Shown piece after piece: positions 1-5,544 of a stretch of DNA of 8,991 nt. Source of the DNA: Lachnospiraceae bacterium UBA3282 (GTDB lineage Bacteria > Bacillota > Clostridia > Lachnospirales > Lachnospiraceae); NCBI GenBank assembly GCA_002361735.1, contig DETS01000091.1:1-8991 (forward strand). The letters are read 5' to 3'. A program made the translations under genes and the position numbers. The notes under the pieces were generated by a model that was given only the letters and a program-made list of their open reading frames with translations, was not told where the DNA came from and did not search any database. Position 1 is the stretch's first letter; each line of letters starts with the position of its first letter.

Positions 1-1
1 A

Positions 2-169
2 TACTATAAAAAAATATATATTAATAAATATAATGATGAATCAGGATATCATGTTGATGTAGATTTATGGTACTATAGTGGTAGAAGTGATTTGACATTA
101 CAACTTGATTTACGCCAAAAAGAAGAAAATGAATTAGAGGTTATAATTGATGATTTAAGAGTTTTATGA
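2..169 (+). CDS. C-terminal fragment of a small acidic protein, probable immunity protein (DUF7668-like)
   Basis: The gene enters from the left edge; 55 codons and a TGA stop are visible and the start lies outside the window. The visible part is AT-rich and carries a VDVDLWYYSGRSDLTLQLDL segment and ends in EVIIDDLRVL. The pattern 'DLW..GRSDLTL...IDDL.V' recalls DUF7668-type proteins that I associate with polymorphic toxin loci; this is from memory, not a search. The position directly upstream of an Rhs tail fragment, the small size and the AT-rich composition fit an immunity gene belonging to a preceding Rhs toxin module outside the window. Reality of the coding frame is likely (clean frame, good codon usage, a terminator shortly after the stop). 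Function is inference. Confidence 0.6.
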   Translation, partial: YYKKIYINKYNDESGYHVDVDLWYYSGRSDLTLQLDLRQKEENELEVIIDDLRVL

Positions 170-179
170 ATCTTTTGCT

Positions 180-197
180 TTGACAAAAGGGTGTCAA
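180..197. repeat. Short perfect inverted repeat TTGACA-6-TGTCAA
   Basis: TTGACA (180-185) and TGTCAA (192-197) are perfect complements around a 6-base AAAGGG loop, 10 bases after the stop of the preceding gene. No T-tract follows, so it is a weak terminator on its own; it could contribute to 3'-end formation together with the stronger hairpin at 234-255. Confidence 0.4.
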
Positions 198-233
198 CAG
201 GTCCAATATATTGTGTAAATTAATTGGGTTTTT

Positions 234-260
234 CGGCGGTCTAAATTGACCGCCGTATTT
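234..260 (+). terminator. Rho-independent-type terminator after the partial immunity gene
   Basis: CGGCGGTC (234-241) and GACCGCCG (248-255) form a perfect 8-bp GC-rich stem with a TAAATT loop. It is followed by the moderately T-rich TATTTATT and preceded by GGGTTTTT, so it could also act weakly on the opposite strand. It closes the upstream transcription unit and insulates it from the Rhs fragment that follows. Confidence 0.65.
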
Positions 261-317
261 ATTGTATGAAACTTAGTTAAATGGCACTACCCTACTATTA
301 CAGTAAACTTCGTATAA

Positions 318-1478
318 AGGCGGCAAGAAGATGCTGGAAACGGGGAGAGGTATGCCTATGACCTGTGCGGCAACCGCCTGCTCAAAGAGCAGTACAGCGG
401 CGGTTGCGTTGACGTGACTGAAGGGTACCGCTATAATGAAAGAAACGAACTGACCGAGCGTATCAAGGCGGGGAGACTTACCACCTACCGCTATGACAGA
501 AACGGCAGTATCGTCTCGGAAGAGGAAGAAGGGAGGAGAAGTGAATACCGTTACGACCTGCTGAACCGACAGATTTATGTCAGGACTCTGGACGGGAGAG
601 AGCAGGAGAACAACTACGACGGGGAAGGCCTGCGAGCAGGGATTACTGAAAAAGGGAAGAAGACGACCTTCCTGTATCATAACGGGGAGATCCTGACAGA
701 GTTTGATGGGGAAAGTGCGCCCGTAAAGAGGTATCTCAGAGGGATAGGTTTATCTCATGTACAGATGCGGGATAACGGCTACCATTCCTATCATCAGGAT
801 GAGCAGGGGAGTACAGCTTATATCACAGGGCAGGGCAGAGAGACCGAAAACATCTATCAGTATGATGCTTTTGGCAACCTCATAGAACAGAAAGCAACCA
901 TAGAAAATCGTATCCTGTATACGGGACAGCAGTACGATCAGGAGACGGGACAGTATTACTTAAGAGCGAGATTTTATAATCCTGTAGTGGGGAGATTCTT
1001 ACAGGAAGATACCTATCGTGGGGATGGGCTGAACCTGTATGCTTACTGTGCAAATAACCCGGTGGTTTATTATGATCCGAGTGGACGGAATGAGTGCAAA
1101 ACAGAGGGACAAACTAAACAGCCAAAAACGCAGGGGGATCAGATTGTTAATGGAGATGCTCCAGAAGTAAAGAAACCTTATGCGAATAGTAGACCAAGTT
1201 ATGGAAAAGGTCAAGTTGAACAGGTTTGGGAAAACGCAAAAGATCCAGTAACAGGAAAGGTGTATGATCCTTCTGGTGAAGAAATAATATGGGATCCGAC
1301 TAAACCGAGAAATGGACAATGGGATATGGGACACATACCAGAGGAAAAATATTCAGAGATGCATAAATTATATATGGACGGTGCAATTAGTAAAGAAGAG
1401 TTTTTAAGTTGGTATAGAAATTCTGATAATTATCGTCCAGAGTTACCTAGCACTAATAGAGGTCATAAATACGAGTGA
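318..1478 (+). CDS. 5'-truncated Rhs core fragment with C-terminal GH-E (HNH/Endo VII) nuclease toxin tip
   Basis: The frame opens after a stop at 315; Rhs-like sequence begins about 345 (ERYAYDLCGNRLLKE). The only usable in-frame start is GTG 414, without a convincing ribosome site, so this is probably an untranslated orphan tip or a recombination donor. Residues below count from GTG 414. Several YD-type repeats occupy 1-165. The Rhs-associated core box follows at about 169-224 (YYLRARFYNPVVGRF, GLNLYAYCANNP, YYDPSG). The tip after DPSG (225-354) changes to AT-rich composition. It contains RPSYGKGQV, a WDMGH segment (303-307), and a C-terminal ELPSTNRGHKYE. This pattern matches the GH-E nuclease toxins (WHH/HNH/Endo VII superfamily), with G306, H307, E343, N348 and H351 as candidate conserved or catalytic residues. 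Full Rhs proteins exceed 1000 residues, so most of the shell is missing. An ankyrin immunity gene follows 10 bases downstream. Confidence 0.85.
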   Translation, partial: RRQEDAGNGERYAYDLCGNRLLKEQYSGGCVDVTEGYRYNERNELTERIKAGRLTTYRYDRNGSIVSEEEEGRRSEYRYDLLNRQIYVRTLDGREQENNYDGEGLRAGITEKGKKTTFLYHNGEILTEFDGESAPVKRYLRGIGLSHVQMRDNGYHSYHQDEQGSTAYITGQGRETENIYQYDAFGNLIEQKATIENRILYTGQQYDQETGQYYLRARFYNPVVGRFLQEDTYRGDGLNLYAYCANNPVVYYDPSGRNECKTEGQTKQPKTQGDQIVNGDAPEVKKPYANSRPSYGKGQVEQVWENAKDPVTGKVYDPSGEEIIWDPTKPRNGQWDMGHIPEEKYSEMHKLYMDGAISKEEFLSWYRNSDNYRPELPSTNRGHKYE

Positions 1479-1488
1479 GGTATATAAA

Positions 1489-2019
1489 ATGAATGTGGAA
1501 AAAGCTGATTATGGAACTATAGTTAAGTTTGGAACTATGAATGATTTTAACGTAAAATTACAGATGGAAGGGAAAAAGCTGGATGAAGTGATAAACATCA
1601 CAGATAAAGACGGGGTAAGCCTTCTTGAAAAAAGTCTGGTTGCAAGAAAATTTGATATAGCAAAAGAACTATTAGCAAATAATGCAAAGGTAAATAATAT
1701 TTCAAAGGGCGGATGTAACGAGTTTCACTTCATTGCAAGTAATATCAATTTTGATGGTGCTTTAGATATTGCGAAAATTTTGTTAGATAGAGGAACATCT
1801 TTAACGGAAAAAGAAAAGAAATATGGTAATTCTGCATTTTATACCTTGTGTATGGAGGTATTCAAAGTGCGTTCTGTAGAAGGACTAAATTTTATAGAAA
1901 ATTGTTTTGAAAACATACAAGATTATGATTCATGTAACAAAATGGGATATAGTATTAGAATGCTTATAAACGAAAGGGGAACGGATAAGCTAAAGCAGAT
2001 GATGGAGAGTAAAGTATGA
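1489..2019 (+). CDS. Ankyrin-repeat protein, probable cognate immunity protein of the GH-E toxin
   Basis: A 176-residue, AT-rich, soluble protein with no signal peptide. Degenerate ankyrin repeats are visible at about 36-69 (DKDGVSLLEKSLVARKFDI, then AKELLANNAKVN) and 74-106 (GCNEFHFIAS, ALDIAKILLDRGTSL), with a third weaker unit at about 112-145. Ankyrin proteins are an established class of immunity proteins next to HNH/Endo VII-type polymorphic toxins, and would act by binding the nuclease tip in the cytoplasm. The start is supported by GAGTGAGG (1473-1480), which overlaps the toxin stop and lies 8 bases before ATG, so translation is probably linked to the toxin frame. Its stop overlaps the next short frame as ATGA. 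The pairing with the toxin rests on position and family precedent, not on a demonstrated interaction. Confidence 0.82.
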   Translation: MNVEKADYGTIVKFGTMNDFNVKLQMEGKKLDEVINITDKDGVSLLEKSLVARKFDIAKELLANNAKVNNISKGGCNEFHFIASNINFDGALDIAKILLDRGTSLTEKEKKYGNSAFYTLCMEVFKVRSVEGLNFIENCFENIQDYDSCNKMGYSIRMLINERGTDKLKQMMESKV

Positions 2020-2180
2020 AGCAGAGTATGAATATGGGTGGATCAGTTGTCTCAAGGAACATTTTAGAAAAAAATTGTAGAATTAAGTGGCTTGGTAAAA
2101 ATTATGCTGATGGCAGGGATAAGGAGATAACGGGAAAAACTGTTATCATTTTACCGCGACAATCATTTTTCACAGTTTGA
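2016..2180 (+). pseudogene. Truncated second immunity-like gene (DUF2185/Imm33-like N-terminus)
   Basis: A 54-codon frame whose ATG overlaps the ankyrin gene's stop (ATGA), the hallmark of translational coupling. Its first ~26 residues (MGGSVVSRNILEK, then CRIKW) resemble the N-terminus of DUF2185/Imm33-type proteins, which usually start with a GG.IVS..I motif followed by a DSGW-type segment and run to roughly 100 residues. Here the expected continuation is absent: the sequence after IKWL is unrelated-looking and stops at 2178-2180. The most economical reading is an immunity gene cut after its first quarter by deletion or recombination. Alternatively it is a short intact gene of unknown role. 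The family call is from memory of the motif and is tentative. Confidence 0.45.
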
Positions 2181-2400
2181 TACCAGACAGACCATATCAG
2201 GTACAGACGAATCATATGAGCTAGTACAGCTTTTAAGGTTGCTCTGATATGTTTGTGTCGTGCCGAAAAAATATGGATTTTATTGGCAAAAGCACAAGTT
2301 GCTGATATGTTGAATCAAAATCAGTATTACACTATTCTTCCAACGCTATATATAGTATAAAGTGAAAAAGGATAAAGAAAATAAAAACGATAAAAACGGA
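2131..2400 (+). other. Gene-poor stretch with decayed coding fragments
   Basis: No convincing gene lies between the truncated immunity-like frame and the PAS gene. Two open stretches without good starts are visible. One at 2131-2247 contains FYRDNHFSQFDTRQTISG and ends ELVQLLRLL-stop. One at 2220-2360 contains LLAKAQVADMLNQNQYY and ends at TAA 2358-2360. Both read like tails of degraded genes, but I recognise neither. GATAAC/GTTATC at about 2126-2147 can form a weak 6-bp stem without a clear T-run. This decayed sequence marks the right border of the accessory toxin block. Confidence 0.45.
2327..2354 (+). promoter_or_regulatory. Candidate promoter for the PAS-domain gene
   Basis: TTACAC (2327-2332), a 16-base spacer and TATATA (2349-2354) lie about 58 bases before the PAS ATG. 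The region is very AT-rich, so chance matches are easy; it is the best-spaced candidate found upstream of this gene. Confidence 0.35.
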
Positions 2401-2411
2401 GGGACCTGCAC

Positions 2412-2798
2412 ATGGAGGAAAAGAATTTATCAGCGTATTTTAAGAGCATCGTCGATCAGGATCGCATTCATGTGGTGATCTGTAATCTGAAACATGAGAT
2501 CATTTACATGAACCCGGCAGCCGTGAATCGGTATGAGAAGCGTGGCGGGGCCGCACTGGTGGGAAAGAGTTTGTTTGAATGCCACAACCCGCATTCCGTT
2601 TCGATCATCGAAAAGGTAGTGGCGTGGTTTGCGGAGAGTGTGGAGCATAACATCGTATACACTTACCGCAATGAGAAGGAGAACAAGGACGTCTATATGG
2701 TGGCGCTGCGGGATGAAACAGGAGCGTTGATCGGGTATTATGAGAAACATGAGTATCGGGATGCGGAGACGGGGACGCCGTGTACATACGGGACTTGA
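2412..2798 (+). CDS. Small single-domain PAS protein
   Basis: A 128-residue soluble protein with one PAS fold and no attached output domain. IHVVICNLKHEIIYMNPAA (about 19-37) is the typical first PAS strands. GKSLFECHNPHS (51-62) matches the 'GK...CHPP.S' helix seen in the C-terminal PAS unit of DUF438-type proteins. The last strands are YMVALRDETGALIGYYE (about 95-111). PAS domains bind small ligands, haem or flavin; H58 and C57 sit where a cofactor ligand could lie, but this is inference. A strong GGAGGG (2398-2403) sits 8 bases before the ATG. It directly precedes the methionine-type ABC transporter, whose promoter overlaps its stop codon, so it may be a sensor for that system or simply a neighbour. 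No DNA-binding or catalytic region is present. Confidence 0.75.
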   Translation: MEEKNLSAYFKSIVDQDRIHVVICNLKHEIIYMNPAAVNRYEKRGGAALVGKSLFECHNPHSVSIIEKVVAWFAESVEHNIVYTYRNEKENKDVYMVALRDETGALIGYYEKHEYRDAETGTPCTYGT

Positions 2799-2823
2799 CA
2801 GATACAGGCAGGTGCGCTAGTAT
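2795..2823 (+). promoter_or_regulatory. Near-consensus sigma-A promoter for the metNIQ-like operon
   Basis: TTGACA (2795-2800, overlapping the PAS stop codon TGA) is followed by exactly 17 bases and TAGTAT (2818-2823). The -35 is perfect and the -10 differs from consensus at one position. Transcription would start at about 2830, giving a leader of about 60 bases before metN. No SAM riboswitch or T-box elements are visible in that leader. Confidence 0.75.
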
Positions 2824-2842
2824 GAATCTGTCATAATTCATA
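2821..2842. repeat. Inverted repeat TATGAAT-8-ATTCATA at the transporter transcription start
   Basis: TATGAAT (2821-2827) and ATTCATA (2836-2842) are perfect 7-base complements around CTGTCATA. The dyad begins inside the -10 element and covers the expected transcription start, the classic place for a repressor operator. It could equally form a weak AU-rich hairpin at the mRNA 5' end. Confidence 0.45.
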
Positions 2843-2889
2843 GTAATTAAGTAGACTACGGAAATACATCGACATGGCACGAAAAGCCA

Positions 2890-3690
2890 ATGAGAACGGA
2901 AAACAGAATGGACGAAAAATTTATTGAAGTATCCCAATTATATAAAACCTTTTATAACAAGAAACAGCGAATCGAAGTCTTAAAGGGCATCGATCTTTCT
3001 GTGGAAAAGGGAGAAATCTACGGTATCGTCGGTTTCAGCGGCGCGGGAAAGTCCACGCTTGTCAGATGTATGAACCGTTTAGAGGAGCCGGACAGCGGCA
3101 CGGTCAGGATCGGAGACAGCGAGATTACTTCGCTGGAAAAGGCAGCGTTAAACGAGCAGCGCAGAAAGATTGGGATGATCTTTCAGCAGTTTAATCTGTT
3201 TGATTCCATGACGGTGGCGCAGAATATTGCTTATCCTCTGAAGCTGACGGGGGTAAGCGGAAAAGAAGCAAATGAACGGGTGGACGAGATGCTTGCGCTT
3301 GTAGGACTTACGGAAAAGAAACGGGCATATCCGGGAGAACTGTCGGGCGGGCAGAAACAGAGAGTCGGCATTGCCAGGGCTTTGGCGAATCGTCCGGATG
3401 TGCTTTTGTCTGATGAAGCGACCAGCGCGCTGGACCCGCAGACGACATTGTCCGTGTTGGATCTTTTGAAAGAAATCAATGAGAAGCTGGGGCTGACGAT
3501 CATCTTGATCACGCACGAGTTGGAGGTAATCAAATATGCCTGCCACCGGATGGCGGTCATGGAGGATGGGCGGATCTTGGAGCAGGGGCTTGTAAAGGAT
3601 ATTTTCCAAAATCCCCAATGCGAGACGGCAAGGAATTTTATCGGTGTCTATAACCAATTCAGAAGTGATAAGCAGGAGAAAATACAATGA
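2890..3690 (+). CDS. metN: Methionine-type ABC importer ATPase (MetN-like, without NIL domain)
   Basis: A 266-residue ABC ATPase that would power uptake of methionine or a related amino acid on the cytoplasmic side of the membrane. All nucleotide-binding motifs are present: Walker A GFSGAGKST (48-56), Q-loop IFQQFNLF (97-104), signature LSGGQ (151-155), Walker B VLLSDE (171-176), D-loop SALD (179-182) and switch H209. The LLSDEATSALDP string is highly typical of MetN. Standard MetN proteins are about 340 residues because of a C-terminal NIL domain that binds methionine and causes transinhibition; this one ends soon after the ABC domain and appears to lack it. ATG 2890 gives MRTENRMDEK; ATG 2908 (residue 7) is an equally plausible start, and neither has a strong ribosome site. 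Its stop overlaps the permease start (ATGA). Confidence 0.88.
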   Translation: MRTENRMDEKFIEVSQLYKTFYNKKQRIEVLKGIDLSVEKGEIYGIVGFSGAGKSTLVRCMNRLEEPDSGTVRIGDSEITSLEKAALNEQRRKIGMIFQQFNLFDSMTVAQNIAYPLKLTGVSGKEANERVDEMLALVGLTEKKRAYPGELSGGQKQRVGIARALANRPDVLLSDEATSALDPQTTLSVLDLLKEINEKLGLTIILITHELEVIKYACHRMAVMEDGRILEQGLVKDIFQNPQCETARNFIGVYNQFRSDKQEKIQ

Positions 3691-4397
3691 GTCTGTACAA
3701 ATATTCCTTTTGGGAAGTATTGAAGCATTCCTTCAGCGCGGAGGTTTGGGACAAGGTGCTGCCCGCCATCGGCGAAACGATGTATATGGTTGCGGTTTCT
3801 TCCGTTTTTGTTCTGATATTCGGCATTTTGCTGGGGCTGGTTTTGGTGATGACGAGTAAGGAGGGACTGGTGCCATGTACGGCGGTGCACAGTGTTCTCG
3901 GTGCGGTCATCAACTGTTTCCGTTCTCTGCCGCAGGTGATCATCATTATCGTGATGCTGCCCGTGGCAAGGGCGCTTGTCGGCAAATCCTACGGCTCCAA
4001 TGCCTGTATTATCTCTCTGATCGCAAGCTGTGTGCCGCTATTTGCAAGATTGGTGGAGAGCAGTCTTTTGGAAATCGACAAGGGGAAGATTGAAGCGGCG
4101 AAGGCGATGGGAAGCGGAAATATGAAAATCCTGTTTACGATCATGGTGCCGGAGACGCTGCCGTCCCTGATTCGTGCCTTTACCAACGCGGTTGTGATCG
4201 TGATTTCCATGACAGCTCTGGCAGGCAGCTTCGGAGCGGGCGGAATCGGTTATGTGGCAGTCACTTATGGATATACGCGTTATCGGCATGACCTGTTGTT
4301 TGCGACCATTATCGTATTGATCGTGATTGTGCAGGCGGTGCAGCTTGTGGGGGATACCATTTCTAAAATGATCTTGAAGAAGAGGCATTTGATCTGA
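3687..4397 (+). CDS. metI: Methionine-type ABC importer permease (MetI-like)
   Basis: A 236-residue membrane protein of the binding-protein-dependent transport family, slightly longer than the usual ~217 because of an N-terminal extension of about 20 residues. Hydrophobic segments lie at about 31-56, 65-76, 83-99, 105-121, 165-181 and 202-223. The cytoplasmic EAA loop that docks on the ATPase is at about 136-155 (EAAKAMGSGNMKILFTIMVP). The AGSFGAGGIG motif (179-188) is characteristic of MetI. ATG overlaps the metN stop as ATGA, and AGGAG (3674-3678) lies 8 bases upstream, so ATPase and permease are translationally coupled. The two would assemble as a MetN2I2 complex fed by the lipoprotein encoded next. 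Confidence 0.9.
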   Translation: MSLYKYSFWEVLKHSFSAEVWDKVLPAIGETMYMVAVSSVFVLIFGILLGLVLVMTSKEGLVPCTAVHSVLGAVINCFRSLPQVIIIIVMLPVARALVGKSYGSNACIISLIASCVPLFARLVESSLLEIDKGKIEAAKAMGSGNMKILFTIMVPETLPSLIRAFTNAVVIVISMTALAGSFGAGGIGYVAVTYGYTRYRHDLLFATIIVLIVIVQAVQLVGDTISKMILKKRHLI

Positions 4398-4415
4398 GTC
4401 AGTTGGTTTACATAA

Positions 4416-4443
4416 CATTTATGACGCTTCGGCGTTTTAAATG
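4416..4443 (+). other. Stable UUCG-capped hairpin between metI and metQ
   Basis: A 12-position stem pairs 4416-4427 with 4432-4443: eleven pairs including one G-U, and one T-T mismatch. It is closed by a C(TTCG)G tetraloop, one of the most stable RNA loops. It starts 18 bases after the metI stop, and the arm is followed by AT-rich sequence rather than a clean T-run. It may therefore be a partial terminator or a 3'-end-stabilising and processing element that sets different levels of metNI and metQ mRNA. Confidence 0.55.
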
Positions 4444-4459
4444 AATATATTTTATAGGC

Positions 4460-4490
4460 CTGTCCGGTAGAAGAATACCGGCATGGACAG
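4460..4490 (+). other. Second hairpin in the metQ leader
   Basis: CCGGTA (4464-4469) and TACCGG (4476-4481) form a perfect 6-bp stem around GAAGAA. Outer CTGT (4460-4463) pairs with ACAG (4487-4490) across a 5-base CATGG bulge. An alternative register pairs CTGTCC with GGACAG. The foot ends directly before the metQ ribosome site AGGAG (4493-4497). It could protect the 5' end of a processed metQ transcript or modulate its translation. Confidence 0.5.
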
Positions 4491-4502
4491 AGAGGAGAAA
4501 TT

Positions 4503-5444
4503 ATGAAAAAGAAACTGGCAACTTTATGTATGGCGGCATTGACGGTGTCGGCACTCCTTGCGGGCTGCGGTGATACGCAGGAACCTGCGGCACAGCCGGA
4601 AGCAGCAGTAGAGCAGCCTGCGGCGGATGAAGTCTTGGACAGTGAAGCAGAGGTCAGTGAGCCGGAGGCGGAGCCCGTGGAGGAAGAGAACACGGATGAC
4701 GCGGCAGCGGCAGAGGGCGATCAGGTTGTTCTCAAGTGCGTGTGCGATTTGACGCCTCACAGCGAGATCCTGAACGCAGCGGCGGATCAGCTTGCGCAGG
4801 AAGGCATCAAGCTGGATATTGTTTCTACCACGTGGGATGCGACATGGAACGATATGCTGATAGACGGCGATATTGATTTCGCTTATTTCATGCATGTGCC
4901 TGCCATGGAGAGTATCGAAGAAGAAATGGGCGCGACTCTGTACAGCATGGGCGGCGTTCATGTGGAGCCTTACGCATGTTTTTCCGATAAATATACGTCT
5001 AAGGACGAACTTCCCGAGAACGCGGTGATTGCGATTCCCAACGATTCCTCCAACGAGTACAGAGCACTGAAAGTGCTTGAGAATGAGGGATTTTTGAAGC
5101 TGAATCCGGAAATGACGGCGATTGACGCGTCTGTTGATCAGGTTGAGGAATATACGATTCCGATTGAGATCGTAGAGATGGATCAGGCGAATATCATTCC
5201 TTCGGCGGCAGATTTTGATGCTTATTTTGTCAATGTCAACAGGGCGCTGGAAGCCAATATTGACACGACGGCTTATTTGATGAGAGAGGGCGAGGATTCC
5301 GAGTATGCCAATATCATTACCGTGACGGAGGCAAACAAGGACAATGAAGCGATCAAGAAGCTGGTGAGCGTGCTGCAGTCCGACGAGACGAAGAAATTCA
5401 TCGAAGAAAACTTTAACGGCGCGGTGATTCCGGCGAAGCAGTAA
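4503..5444 (+). CDS. metQ: Methionine-type substrate-binding lipoprotein (MetQ-like)
   Basis: A 313-residue NlpA-family lipoprotein that captures substrate outside the membrane and delivers it to the MetI-like permease. A lysine start, hydrophobic stretch and lipobox LLAGC give lipidation at C22. Residues 24-72 are an Ala/Glu/Pro-rich, strongly acidic, low-complexity linker that accounts for the length above the usual ~270. The binding fold then begins with TPHSEIL (84-90). Family motifs are DGDIDFAYFMHVPAMES (121-137), GGVHVEPYACFSDKY (150-164), IAIPNDSSNEYRAL (176-189) and DAYFVNVNRALEANI (239-253). AGGAG (4493-4497) lies 5 bases before the ATG. The substrate is probably methionine by family, but related binding proteins take other amino acids or dipeptides and no regulatory element here confirms it. 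Confidence 0.88.
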   Translation: MKKKLATLCMAALTVSALLAGCGDTQEPAAQPEAAVEQPAADEVLDSEAEVSEPEAEPVEEENTDDAAAAEGDQVVLKCVCDLTPHSEILNAAADQLAQEGIKLDIVSTTWDATWNDMLIDGDIDFAYFMHVPAMESIEEEMGATLYSMGGVHVEPYACFSDKYTSKDELPENAVIAIPNDSSNEYRALKVLENEGFLKLNPEMTAIDASVDQVEEYTIPIEIVEMDQANIIPSAADFDAYFVNVNRALEANIDTTAYLMREGEDSEYANIITVTEANKDNEAIKKLVSVLQSDETKKFIEENFNGAVIPAKQ

Positions 5445-5477
5445 GGGCAGGGATGTCTGCTGAATGATTTTGGAGAA

Positions 5478-5518
5478 AAACAGGAGGGATGACCATAATG
5501 GTCAACGCCCTCCTGTTT
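5478..5518. terminator. Bidirectional terminator between metQ and asnA
   Basis: An 11-bp stem pairs 5478-5488 (AAACAGGAGGG) with 5508-5518. It encloses a second perfect dyad, TGACCAT (5490-5496) and ATGGTCA (5498-5504). An A-run lies on the left and a T-run on the right, so it can terminate transcription in both directions, as suits the convergent metQ and asnA genes. Confidence 0.85.
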
Positions 5519-5544
5519 CTATCGTGTACAGCATGAAATAGGAA

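Noticed and set aside
180..260. Sequence with TTGTGTAAATT near 212-222 that faintly recalls IS256-family insertion sequence ends
   Set aside because: No transposase, no matching inverted end or target duplication was found in the window; too short to support an IS remnant.
2126..2147. GATAAC/GTTATC stem as a terminator of the immunity gene
   Set aside because: Only six AU-rich pairs with no proper T-run; too weak to call.
2874..2927. Possible 17-residue leader peptide (MARKANENGKQNGRKIY)
   Set aside because: No ribosome site, overlaps the metN start out of frame, and has no run of a regulatory amino acid.
3148..3687. A 179-codon minus-strand frame across metN
   Set aside because: Fully antisense to a clear ABC ATPase; composition rich in H, R, Q and L typical of a shadow frame.
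4280..4693. A 137-codon minus-strand frame with Ser/Ala-rich start
   Set aside because: Antisense to metI and to the acidic metQ linker, whose GCA/GAA codons reverse into Ser/Cys/Ala runs; no independent support.
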